NCBI RefSeq assembly: GCF_002001045.1
Contig: NZ_MUNR01000005.1
Span: forward strand, 225,147 to 289,146
Length of the DNA: 64,000 nucleotides
Source: Rhodanobacter sp. C01
Lineage (GTDB): Bacteria > Pseudomonadota > Gammaproteobacteria > Xanthomonadales > Rhodanobacteraceae
Direction: 5' to 3'
Position 1 is the stretch's first letter. Each line of letters opens with the position of its first letter. The position numbers and the translations under genes were made by a program. Shown here one piece after another: positions 12,082 to 20,533 of this stretch. The notes below the pieces were generated by a model. It searched no databases, had not been told where the DNA came from, and worked only from the letters and a program-made list of their open reading frames with translations.

Positions 12082-12300
12082 CTATCGCCCCTCGCCAGCC
12101 AGCCCGGGTGAGGGTAGCAAGGCAGGCGTATCGACAGGTAGCTGCCAGGTTTTCCAGCGTCGCCCGAAACTTTCGGCCAGGTGCCGGCCACGTTCACGCA
12201 GCGGCTGCTCAAGGTAGCGATAGTTCAGGTCGGCCAGCAGCGCAATCAACCTGGTGACCAGCAAGGACAGCAACCAGACCGGCAGGATCACGGAAGTGTC
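12082..12300 (-). pseudogene. C-terminal fragment of an OafA-type acyltransferase
   Basis: The minus-strand frame reads a hydrophobic helix (VILPVWLLSLLVTRLIALLA) followed by LNYRYLEQPLRERGR. This is the usual end of membrane acyltransferase-3 proteins, a last transmembrane helix then YRYxEQPLRRRG. Only about 70 residues remain. The glycosyltransferase at 12341-13645 occupies the place where the rest of the gene should be. I read it as a remnant left by deletion or gene replacement. The complete acyltransferase at 17148-18281 is a different copy on the other strand. Confidence 0.6.
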
Positions 12301-12340
12301 GACGATGCCCCGGTTACATCCGTTGCCCGGGTCTCGGTGT

Positions 12341-13645
12341 TCAGGCGGGATGGGCATGCATGGGCCCCGTTGGCGAGCTGGCTTCGAGTCGGTCATGGAT
12401 GAAACGGTGCAGTCGTGGCCGCACCACTTCGATCGAGCAGTAGCGCTGCAGTGACGCGGCCGCCGCATCGCCCATGGCTGCGTAGACCTGTGGTTCGTGC
12501 CGGGCCACGTGATAGCTGCGCCGGTAAGCCTCGACCACCGACTGGTAGTGGATGCGCCGGCGCAGGGTACGAAAGGCCTGGCGCTGGTCGTGAGGCCACG
12601 TGCCCGGTTCGACGCTGGAGTCGATCACGAAGGTGCCGTCGCTGTCCACGTAATCCCGCATCGAGGTATGTTGCGGAGCCAGTGCCGGCTTGCCGGCCGA
12701 CATGTATTCCATCAGCGGCAGGCACTGCCCCTCGCCGTGAGACGTGTTGACCGCGTAGGTCGTAGCACGCAGCAGGGCGTTGTAGTCCGGCTTGTGCAGG
12801 TAAGCATGCACCAGCAGCACGCGGCACGACATGCGCCCCATCTTGTAGAGCTGCTCCAGATAGGTGGGGATGATGTCGGCAGGATCGTAATGGGTCAGTT
12901 TGATCAGTAGTGTGGCGTCAGACTTGTCGCGCAGGGCGTCGCAGAAGCCGCTGATCATCTCCATCCAGTTCTTGCGGGCATCGTGTGGATTGAAGATGGC
13001 GGTGTAGACCACGCCGTCGAGTGCGATCACGCCGCGATCCACGTCCCGGACTTCCGGCAAGGGCAGCACGTCGGGTTCGGCAGCCAGCAGCAGGCTCTTG
13101 CGGTATGCCGACAGGTCAATGCGCTGGCTGTCAATTACCAGGCCGTCGACATGCAGCCGGGTCGGTCCATTGCGCGGACCTCGCAGTTCCTGCATGCGCT
13201 CCCACAACGGGGCTGGCACACACGCTATGGGAAAATCGTCACCTAGCGCTGCGTGGGTGCGTTCCACCGTGAAACTGGAATGGGTGAGTGCGTGGCCCAG
13301 TTTCGCCAGCACGCGAGTCCAGTCGTTGCGTGGCTTGCCGCCGAATTCCTCTATGGGCAGCGCCTCGTATTCCCACGCAAACACCGGAATGGTGGGGCAG
13401 GCCAGCCCGATCGGGGTCTTGTTGGGTGGCATGAAGGACAGGAAGACACAGGGCTCGCCATCGCGGCGGCAGCGAGCATGGATCACGTCCACCTCGCGCT
13501 CCGGCTCGCCGACCTCGATCACGGTGCCGAGCTCATCCAGCAGAGGCCGGAACTCATCCAGAACGAAGCGGTAGCTGTATTCCGGCCTGCCCAGTTGCTG
13601 CGCGATCCGTGTTGCCGCTGTACTGGTGTGAACGATCAGTATCAT
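12341..13645 (-). CDS. Glycosyltransferase, tandem paralogue A
   Basis: A 434-residue GT-B type enzyme. The C-terminal half holds NTSHGEGQCLPLMEYMSAG, equivalent to the EGxxLPxxEAMAxG nucleotide-sugar motif, and YTAIFNPHDARKNWMEMI marks the start of the second Rossmann domain. PVFAWEYEALP in the N-terminal half is shared with the next gene. Its start overlaps the end of the neighbouring paralogue by four bases (ATGA), so the two are translationally coupled. It precedes the acyltransferase remnant and the methyltransferase in the minus-strand run. Sugar specificity is unknown. Confidence 0.82.
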   Translation of the reverse strand: MILIVHTSTAATRIAQQLGRPEYSYRFVLDEFRPLLDELGTVIEVGEPEREVDVIHARCRRDGEPCVFLSFMPPNKTPIGLACPTIPVFAWEYEALPIEEFGGKPRNDWTRVLAKLGHALTHSSFTVERTHAALGDDFPIACVPAPLWERMQELRGPRNGPTRLHVDGLVIDSQRIDLSAYRKSLLLAAEPDVLPLPEVRDVDRGVIALDGVVYTAIFNPHDARKNWMEMISGFCDALRDKSDATLLIKLTHYDPADIIPTYLEQLYKMGRMSCRVLLVHAYLHKPDYNALLRATTYAVNTSHGEGQCLPLMEYMSAGKPALAPQHTSMRDYVDSDGTFVIDSSVEPGTWPHDQRQAFRTLRRRIHYQSVVEAYRRSYHVARHEPQVYAAMGDAAAASLQRYCSIEVVRPRLHRFIHDRLEASSPTGPMHAHPA

Positions 13646-15141
13646 GGTGTTGCCGATGTCATGTGCACTGGACGATCGACTTCGGATACAGGCACTTCAT
13701 GCTGCTGGCCGGACACGGGCAGTCCCGGGCACAGGAAGGCGTGCAACCCGGATTTCACGATCTCGGGTCCGCAATATGCCTGCATGGCTTCACAGGCATG
13801 GCGTGACATCTGGCGATAGCGGGCTGGGTCGTGATGCGCGACCTCATGACTGCGGCGAAATGCGGTAGTGAGCGACTCCCAGTCCAGCTGGTGATATGAG
13901 GTGCGATTCACTTCGTTGTCGCCGTGCGGCCAGACCGTGGGAATGCCCGGATAGCTCGCTACGACGAAGGCGAGATCGTCGCGGATGTAATCGGCCATGG
14001 CGGTGTTGTCGGGCGCGATGGCCGGGACGCCCTCGCTCAGAAACTCTACCAGTGGCAGGCACAGGCCTTCGCACAGCGAGGTATTCACGTAATACGTGGT
14101 AGCGCCTACCAGGGCGGCATAGTCCTCGTCGGACAGGTAACCGTTGATGGCGATCACCCGGCATTTGAGTGGCGACAGCTTGGTCAGCAGCATCATCAGC
14201 TGATGATGATGGCGCTGCAGATCGGTGCCGGCCAGCTTGAGTATCAAGGTGACATTCTCGTTGTCGCGGAAAGTCCAGCAGAATGCCGTGATCAAATCTT
14301 CCCAGTTCTTGCGTCCGGCGGTCGGAGTCAGCACCGCCGTGTAGACCAGGCCACGTAGTCGAATGCGGATCGGTATCGCCGGAGGCAGGTCCCAGCCGCA
14401 TCCGAGCGGAGCCGACTCGCCCGAACCATTTTCCGGCTCGTCCGGTGCAGTTGTCATGACCGTACTGGTGGAAGTGGATTCGTCGGCCTTCTGCGCCAGG
14501 GACGGGCGCATCGGCAGGATGTGTGCGTCGGCGGGATCGAAGCCAGTACCGTCTTCCTCCTCCAGGCAGATCAGGCCGGCGACATCCAGGCCCATGCGTC
14601 GGCTGTCGGCAACGCTTGCGCTGACCCTGAGCAGCTGGTCTTCCGACGGACCGGGCAATTGGCCCATCGCCGCCGTCCAGGCGATCGACCTGATCGGCGC
14701 GGGTATCGCCACGATCGGAAAGCGCTCCCCCATGCTGCGCTTGACGGCATCCACGGTATGGCTGGACAAGGTGATGGCGCGCCCGGTGAGGGCGAACACG
14801 TTGCGCCAGTCATGCCGCGGGTCGTCCATCCAGCTCGCCTCCTCGATCCGCTCGGGGATATCCGGGTACTCCCATGCGAATACCGGCACGGTGGGGCAAG
14901 CCAGCCCGAGTGGAGTCTTGTGCGGCGGTGCGAACGAGAGCAGGACACAGGGTTCATTCCGCGCGACGCATTGTGCGTGGATGGGGTCGGCATCGGCGGC
15001 CTCGCGCAGGCGGATGACCTCGCCAAGCGTCGCGCAGACGTTGGCGAAGGCACGCAGCAGGAAGAAGTAGCTGTAATCAGCCGTCCCGAGTTGCTTGTCG
15101 ACGGTGTCCTGTGCCATCTGGGCGTACAACAGAAATTTCAT
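13642..15141 (-). CDS. Glycosyltransferase, tandem paralogue B
   Basis: A 499-residue relative of the gene at 12341-13645. It shares PHKTPLGLACPTVPVFAWEY with that gene's PNKTPIGLACPTIPVFAWEY, and NTSLCEGLCLPLVEFLSEG with its C-terminal motif. It is about 65 residues longer because of an acidic, Ser/Thr-rich insertion near the middle (DESTSTSTVMTTAPDEPENG). The pair arose by duplication and is still coupled by an ATGA overlap. It is the first gene of the minus-strand run leading to wzm/wzt 1, and its promoter must lie in the roughly 270 bases up to the divergent gene at 15416. Confidence 0.83.
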   Translation of the reverse strand: MKFLLYAQMAQDTVDKQLGTADYSYFFLLRAFANVCATLGEVIRLREAADADPIHAQCVARNEPCVLLSFAPPHKTPLGLACPTVPVFAWEYPDIPERIEEASWMDDPRHDWRNVFALTGRAITLSSHTVDAVKRSMGERFPIVAIPAPIRSIAWTAAMGQLPGPSEDQLLRVSASVADSRRMGLDVAGLICLEEEDGTGFDPADAHILPMRPSLAQKADESTSTSTVMTTAPDEPENGSGESAPLGCGWDLPPAIPIRIRLRGLVYTAVLTPTAGRKNWEDLITAFCWTFRDNENVTLILKLAGTDLQRHHHQLMMLLTKLSPLKCRVIAINGYLSDEDYAALVGATTYYVNTSLCEGLCLPLVEFLSEGVPAIAPDNTAMADYIRDDLAFVVASYPGIPTVWPHGDNEVNRTSYHQLDWESLTTAFRRSHEVAHHDPARYRQMSRHACEAMQAYCGPEIVKSGLHAFLCPGLPVSGQQHEVPVSEVDRPVHMTSATP

Positions 15142-15415
15142 GATGTTCCGATCTACCGCGGTGGCCGGTCACGGCCACGACTTCAGAGGCTGCATGTTGC
15201 CGCAAAAGGGCGGTATCTGGAACAACAGCAGCGGCGCCAATCGGGCCGGAATGGTCGCCATCGCCACACCGCCGAGCCGCAGAGCCGATGCGCTTCGCGT
15301 ATCGTTATATTAGGGCGCGAGGTGATAACGGGGCGTTCGGGCGGTGGAATCGACGGTTTTGACCGGGTTTGCACGCATACAGAATCTTTCACCTGAGGAT
15401 GTCGCAAGGCAAACC

Positions 15416-17128
15416 ATGATGCTGTCGAAACTGCCGATCCGCTGGACACTCCTGCTTGCCCTGCTATGTGGGTTGCTGGCTTTCTGGGTATGGGCCGGCG
15501 CGTACACGCTGGCACCTGGGCATATCGGCTGGGTGATGTCCGGCATCGATACGCAGTCGCAATACCTTGCCTGGCAATTCTTTCGCCTCGGGTCCTGGTG
15601 GCAATGGCCGTTGGGTGCAAACCCCGCGTATGGCAGCGATGCGCCAGGGACCATCGTGCTATCCGACAGCATTCCCCTGATGGCACTGGCACTCAAGCCC
15701 TTGTCGCCATGGCTGCATCAGAACTTCCAGTACCTTGGGCTATGGGGTATGGCCTGCTTTCTGTTGCAGGGGTGGTTCGCCTGCAAGCTGATGCAGAGGT
15801 TCACCAATGACCCGGTGATCCAGCTGGCCGGAACGGTGTTCTTCCTGACCGCGTCGATCTTCCTGGTTCGCGTCTATCTGCATCCGGCGCTGGCTGCCCA
15901 GTGGCTGCTGCTTGCCGGCTTTTATCTGGTTCTGGGCAGGGACTTTCGCGCGCGAGCCTGGTTGTCGCTGCTATGTCTGGCGGTTTTGGTGCATGCCTAC
16001 CTCTTCATCATGCTGGCGGCACTGTGGACGGCGGATCTGATACAACGAGGGTGGCGTAGGGAATGTGGCCGTTTGCAGCTTTTCATGCACACGGCTATGG
16101 CCGTGATCCTGGTAATGCTGCTGATGTGGGCGGTGGGGTACTTCGTGCCGGCGTCGACGTCAACCATACCCATTCGCACGCATCTGGATCTCTGGTTTCC
16201 ATTCTGGACAGGCAGCGTACTGGCGGGCGAATGGTCCTGGTTCGTGCCTGCGACGTACCAAAATATGGACATCCTCGCGTATGACGGCTTCGGATATTTT
16301 GGACTGGGCTTCCTGCTGTTGCTTCCCGTCGCGCTGGTTTCCTTGCTGGTGAGCAGGTGGCGTACCCCCGCCAAGATCCCGGGCGGCTCAATCCCAGCTT
16401 TGTCATGGATTGTTCTGACCGGCGTCTGCCTTGTCCTTTTCATCTATGCGTTGGGAAACCGCGTGTACTTCGCGCAGAAGCTGCTGTTTGCTTATCCGCT
16501 GCCGGACTGGCTGGATCATGTCTATGGCGTGTTTCGCGGCGCGGCGCGGATAATGTGGCCGATGTGGTATCTCCTGCTGATCGGCACTCTGTTCATGCTG
16601 ATACGTGGATTGGGCGTGCGCCACGCTCGCTGGGTTCTGTTGCTGTGCGTATTGATCCAGTTGGGCGATCTCTCCAGGGCAGCGGTGAATATCAGGCATG
16701 CCACCACGGCAGCCCAGGGAATGTCCGACATGGGTTCACCGTTGTGGAACGAGCTTGCGGCAGGGTATCGGCACGTGGCTTACCTGCAACCGGCCAACGT
16801 GCAGGCAGGGATGCTCAGCTTTGTGAAAAGCTATCGCCGTGTCGCGAATTATGCGGCCACTCATCGATTGACCATCAATGTCGCCTATCTCGCGCGCGAG
16901 GACACTACGCGCCTCGCGTTGGCTAGAAGTGCACGGATCGAGCTGTTGATGCACGGGCAGGCGGAACCTTCTACGTTCTACGTGGTGGCCGATGATCCAC
17001 TGTGGGCCACGCTTGTCTGCGTTCGTGATTCCACGCAATGGTACGGTGTCGTTGACGGTCTGCGACTGGTGGTTCCAGATCCTCCACTGACTCTGCGTGC
17101 GATACCCCGTGTGCCGTGCGCAAATTAG
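15416..17128 (+). CDS. Large polytopic membrane protein, DUF6311-like
   Basis: About 570 residues with roughly 11-13 hydrophobic helices and a soluble C-terminal domain of about 130 residues. The ATG at 15416 has AAGG six bases upstream and leads directly into the first helix, so I prefer it to the GTG at 15344. The pattern (first helix, periplasmic loop with GANPAYGSDAPGTI, many helices, soluble tail) resembles GT-C-fold polysaccharide-modifying enzymes and the DUF6311 group. The family name is from memory, not a search. It is followed 19 bases later by an acyltransferase, so both may decorate the exported polymer in the periplasm. Confidence 0.7.
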   Translation: MMLSKLPIRWTLLLALLCGLLAFWVWAGAYTLAPGHIGWVMSGIDTQSQYLAWQFFRLGSWWQWPLGANPAYGSDAPGTIVLSDSIPLMALALKPLSPWLHQNFQYLGLWGMACFLLQGWFACKLMQRFTNDPVIQLAGTVFFLTASIFLVRVYLHPALAAQWLLLAGFYLVLGRDFRARAWLSLLCLAVLVHAYLFIMLAALWTADLIQRGWRRECGRLQLFMHTAMAVILVMLLMWAVGYFVPASTSTIPIRTHLDLWFPFWTGSVLAGEWSWFVPATYQNMDILAYDGFGYFGLGFLLLLPVALVSLLVSRWRTPAKIPGGSIPALSWIVLTGVCLVLFIYALGNRVYFAQKLLFAYPLPDWLDHVYGVFRGAARIMWPMWYLLLIGTLFMLIRGLGVRHARWVLLLCVLIQLGDLSRAAVNIRHATTAAQGMSDMGSPLWNELAAGYRHVAYLQPANVQAGMLSFVKSYRRVANYAATHRLTINVAYLAREDTTRLALARSARIELLMHGQAEPSTFYVVADDPLWATLVCVRDSTQWYGVVDGLRLVVPDPPLTLRAIPRVPCAN

Positions 17129-17147
17129 TGGCTGACATTCCCTCCGC

Positions 17148-18281
17148 ATGGTCGCTGTGCCATTTTTGCCGAAGAAACGCATGAAACGACTCTCGGAAAC
17201 GCTTGTACGCGGCAACAACAATTTCGACCTGATTCGGCTCACGGCTGCGCTGATGGTCATGCTCGGGCATTCCTATGGAATCCAGGGCGGCGAGATGGAA
17301 TCCATGCTGCGCTTCAGTCATCTCGAGTCGTTCGGCAGTCTGGCGGTTTACGCCTTTTTCATGGTTAGTGGCATGCTGGTTTCGGCAAGCTTTGTAAATC
17401 AGCCATCGATCTTCCGGTTCATCGGTCTGCGCGTGTTGCGTATCTGGCCGGGCGCGATGGTCTGTGCAGCCTTCATCGCATTCGTGGTCGGGCCTATCTT
17501 TTCGCGGTCGCCGGTGCTCGTCTATTTTTCCGATGCACAAATACTCCACTGGCTGTTCCACAACGCTTTGCTGATCGATCCTGTAGGTGGCCCGTTGCCG
17601 CAGCTCTTCGCAGAGAATCATCTCAAGTCGCTGGTGAACGCGACGGTCTGGACTTTGCCTGTGGAGTTGAAATGCTACGTGATCGTGCTCGTCGCCGGGC
17701 TGCTTGGATGCATCGGGTCCAGACGCCGGACAGTCATCGTCGTGGTGTTGGTGGGCTTGGTGTTCGCGATGTTTGCCAACCATCCGCCGAAATATTTGCC
17801 GCTAGGCTCGTTCTTTGTGCTGCCATTGGCCTACTCTTTCTACCCGGTGCCGTTTTTCCTGCTTGGCATGCTGCTGTACGCCTTTCGTGACCATGTCCTG
17901 CTCGACTGGAAGCCAGTGGTTGCGTTGCTGACGGTTTATCTGGCTTTACGCCATTCGCGGTTCGACCCCGTATTTTTCTACCCGGCCTTCATCTACGGGT
18001 TGCTATGGCTGGGTTCGGCGAAGATGCTGCACCGGCTGGCACCGAAGCATGATTATTCCTACGGTATCTATCTGTACGGATTCGTGGTGCAGCAGGCGGT
18101 GTCGAGCCTCTATCCCGCGATGAACAGCTATCTCAGCCTGGTGATTGCAGTGCCTGTCACGGTGATTCTGGCAGCGCTTTCCTGGCACTGGGTGGAGCAG
18201 CCCTGCCTGGCATCCTTCAGACGCCGGAATGCTCCGGTAAGTGGGGCCGGCACCGAAACGGTTGGCATTTCCGGTACTTGA
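17148..18281 (+). CDS. Acyltransferase-3 (OafA type) O-acetyltransferase
   Basis: A membrane acyltransferase of 377 residues with about ten helices, predicted to O-acetylate a polysaccharide. NNNFDLIRLTAALMVMLGHS is the usual first-helix signature, with the catalytic-type His in LGHS. VWTLPVELKCYV matches the family's central motif, and HWVEQPCL is the terminal element. An alternative start ATG lies at 17181 (MKRLSETL). It is the last gene of polysaccharide block 1 before metB. This intact copy may have taken over from the fragment at 12082-12300. Confidence 0.9.
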   Translation: MVAVPFLPKKRMKRLSETLVRGNNNFDLIRLTAALMVMLGHSYGIQGGEMESMLRFSHLESFGSLAVYAFFMVSGMLVSASFVNQPSIFRFIGLRVLRIWPGAMVCAAFIAFVVGPIFSRSPVLVYFSDAQILHWLFHNALLIDPVGGPLPQLFAENHLKSLVNATVWTLPVELKCYVIVLVAGLLGCIGSRRRTVIVVVLVGLVFAMFANHPPKYLPLGSFFVLPLAYSFYPVPFFLLGMLLYAFRDHVLLDWKPVVALLTVYLALRHSRFDPVFFYPAFIYGLLWLGSAKMLHRLAPKHDYSYGIYLYGFVVQQAVSSLYPAMNSYLSLVIAVPVTVILAALSWHWVEQPCLASFRRRNAPVSGAGTETVGISGT

Positions 18282-18442
18282 GCATCAGCGGCATCACGCA
18301 GCATCAGGCGGACAGTCGGAAGCACCAAGGTCTCGTTCCAGCCGGCCCGTTCCATGAAATCGGGCGGCTCGACTGGCACGGCCAATGTGAATTTCGTCCA
18401 TACGCTGTGGCGCGGCCGGCCATGGTCTGCCGGATAAACGGC

Positions 18443-18448
18443 TAGAAT
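18443..18448 (+). promoter_or_regulatory. Possible -10 element for metB
   Basis: TAGAAT within CGGCTAGAATGCACG, 65 bases before the chosen metB start. No convincing -35 hexamer is seen at the right distance, and no MetJ operator is recognisable between 18282 and 18512. Confidence 0.3.
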
Positions 18449-18512
18449 GCACGATCTTTCAATGCGGCTGCTGACAGGCTCGATCCTGTACGGGCCCCCA
18501 TGGCTGAACTCG

Positions 18513-19679
18513 ATGACCACAAAGAACAGCTTGAACAAGCCTGGCCTCGGCACGCGTGCCATCCATGCCGGCCAGTCCCCCGACCCGAGCACCGGCGCGA
18601 TCATGACGCCGATCTATGCGACTTCGACCTATGTGCAGGAGAGTCCGGGCAAGCACAAGGGGTATGAATACTCCCGTACACAGAATCCGACCCGCATGGC
18701 CTATGAGCGTTGCGTGGCCGACTTGGAAGGCGGCGTTGCGGGCTTCGCGTTTGCCTCCGGTCTGGCCGCGGCGGCGACGGTGCTGGACCTGCTCGATTCA
18801 GGTAGTCATGTCATTGCGATGGACGATCTCTACGGCGGCACCTATCGCCTGTTTGAAAGGGTGCGCCGGCGTTCGGCGGGGCTGGACTTCAGCTTCGTTG
18901 ACCTGAACGACACTCAAGCGATGAAAGCGGCACTCAAGCCAAACACGCGGATGATCTGGGCCGAGACGCCGACCAATCCGATGCTCAAGCTGGTCGACCT
19001 GGCCAAAGTCGCCGCGTTCGCCAAGAAGCATGGCCTGATCCTGGTGGTCGACAATACCTTCTGCTCACCGATGATCCAGCGGCCGCTGGAATACGGCGCG
19101 GATCTGGTGCTCCATTCGGCCACCAAGTACCTCAATGGTCATTCGGACATGGTGGGGGGCATCGTGGTCGCCGGCAGCAGCGAGCTGGCCGAGTCGATGG
19201 GATTCCTGCAGAACTCGGTAGGTGCGGTGGCCGGCCCGTTCGATTCGTTCCTCGCCATGCGTGGCCTGAAGACCCTGCATCTGCGCATGAAGGCGCACTG
19301 CGAGAGCGCGCTGGAACTGGCGAAATGGCTGAAGAGGCACCCGGCGGTCGAACAGGTGATCTATCCGGGCCTGAAGAGCCATCCGCAGCACGCCCTGGCC
19401 AGGCGCCAGATGCATGGCTTTGGCGGCATCATCACGATCGAGGTGAAGGGCGGGCTGAAGAAGGCAAAACGCATGCTGGAGCGCTGCGAGTTGTTTGCGC
19501 TGGCCGAATCGCTTGGTGGCGTCGAGAGTTTGATCGAGCATCCTGCGATCATGACTCACGCCTCTGTACCAGCCGCCAACCGCAAGCGACTGGGTATCAG
19601 CGATGGCCTGATCCGGTTGTCAGTTGGCGTGGAGGACTTGATTGATTTGCGCACCGAACTCGAGGCGGCACTGCAATGA
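18513..19679 (+). CDS. metB: Cystathionine gamma-synthase/lyase family PLP enzyme
   Basis: A 388-residue enzyme of the Cys/Met metabolism PLP family, acting in transsulfuration. The ATG at 18513 gives MTTKNSLNKPGLGTRAIHAG, the usual N-terminus; 22 further in-frame residues upstream have no conserved sequence. YEYSRTQNPTR is the cofactor/substrate segment, LVLHSATKYLNGHSD holds the PLP lysine, and SLGGVESLIEHPA is the family's C-terminal signature. In Xanthomonas the gene bordering the LPS cluster is called metB, and the order here is the same. Synthase and lyase cannot be separated by eye. Its stop codon overlaps the start of wzm 2 by four bases. Confidence 0.93.
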   Translation: MTTKNSLNKPGLGTRAIHAGQSPDPSTGAIMTPIYATSTYVQESPGKHKGYEYSRTQNPTRMAYERCVADLEGGVAGFAFASGLAAAATVLDLLDSGSHVIAMDDLYGGTYRLFERVRRRSAGLDFSFVDLNDTQAMKAALKPNTRMIWAETPTNPMLKLVDLAKVAAFAKKHGLILVVDNTFCSPMIQRPLEYGADLVLHSATKYLNGHSDMVGGIVVAGSSELAESMGFLQNSVGAVAGPFDSFLAMRGLKTLHLRMKAHCESALELAKWLKRHPAVEQVIYPGLKSHPQHALARRQMHGFGGIITIEVKGGLKKAKRMLERCELFALAESLGGVESLIEHPAIMTHASVPAANRKRLGISDGLIRLSVGVEDLIDLRTELEAALQ

Positions 19680-20533
19680 GTTCAACCTCACGGCCGGGAC
19701 GCAGCGGTGTCACGATGCTGCAGGATCGGCGGCGTTGGGAGGGGCCGTTTGCCGCACTCATGCGGCATAGATCCCTGACTTGGGAGTTGAGCAAGCGAGA
19801 GGTTCTGGGGCGTTACCGCGGAGCAAGTTTCGGCATGGCATGGTCGGTCATCAGTCCGTTCATGATGCTCGGGGTGTATGCCTTCGCTTTCGGGACCGTA
19901 ATGAAGAGCCGCTGGCCGCCAGAAGCGGGTGGCGGCCACCCGTATACGGTGATTCTTTTCGTCGGCTTGATCCTGCATGGTTTCTTGGCCGAGTGCCTCA
20001 ATCGTGCTCCCACGCTGATCGTTGCCAATCCGAATTTCGTCAAACGCGTAGTCTTTCCCTTGGATGTGCTGCCTTGGCCGATGCTGCTCTCGGCCCTGTT
20101 TCACGCCATGATGAATATTGTGGTTTTGGTATTGCTGATGCTGGTGCTCGAACACCATCTGCACATTTCGCTGCTGCTGCTTCCACTTGTTTTCATCCCC
20201 TTCATCCTGATCATACTGGGTGTGTCGTGGGTGCTGGCGTCACTCGGCGTCTACTTTCGCGATATCAGCCAGGTCATGCCGGTGGTGGCTACTGCGTTGC
20301 TTTTTCTTTCGTCGGCAGTCATTCCTGTCAGTGCCCTTTCGCCTTCGATGCAAAGGCTCTTTCATCTCAATCCGCTGACTTTCTTTATTGACCAGGCGCG
20401 TTTGGTGGTTCTTGCCGGCACGGCGCCTGACTGGAGCGGACTGGTGCTGGCTACCCTGGCTGGCCTGCTGGTCGCGTGGCTGGGGCATGCGTGGTTCATG
20501 GCGACCCAGCGAGGGTTTGCCGATGTCCTCTGA
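19676..20533 (+). CDS. wzm: O-antigen ABC transporter permease (exporter 2)
   Basis: A 285-residue ABC-2 permease with about six helices. SKREVLGRYRGASFGMAW is the cytoplasmic entry helix of Wzm-type permeases, and LNPLTFFIDQARLVVL precedes the last helix. It is clearly different in sequence from the permease at 10300-11097, so the two exporters are not a recent duplication. It starts within the metB stop codon (ATGA) and overlaps wzt 2 by 11 bases. Translation may therefore be coupled from metB through the exporter. Confidence 0.93.
   Translation: MSSTSRPGRSGVTMLQDRRRWEGPFAALMRHRSLTWELSKREVLGRYRGASFGMAWSVISPFMMLGVYAFAFGTVMKSRWPPEAGGGHPYTVILFVGLILHGFLAECLNRAPTLIVANPNFVKRVVFPLDVLPWPMLLSALFHAMMNIVVLVLLMLVLEHHLHISLLLLPLVFIPFILIILGVSWVLASLGVYFRDISQVMPVVATALLFLSSAVIPVSALSPSMQRLFHLNPLTFFIDQARLVVLAGTAPDWSGLVLATLAGLLVAWLGHAWFMATQRGFADVL

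Noticed and set aside
18282..18512. Met boxes upstream of metB
   Set aside because: I looked for tandem GACGTC-like units and found none above about four of eight matches, so I make no operator claim there.
18128..18604. Minus-strand frame across the metB upstream region
   Set aside because: It overlaps the ends of two well-supported genes and shows no known motif; the middle part could not be matched to any family.
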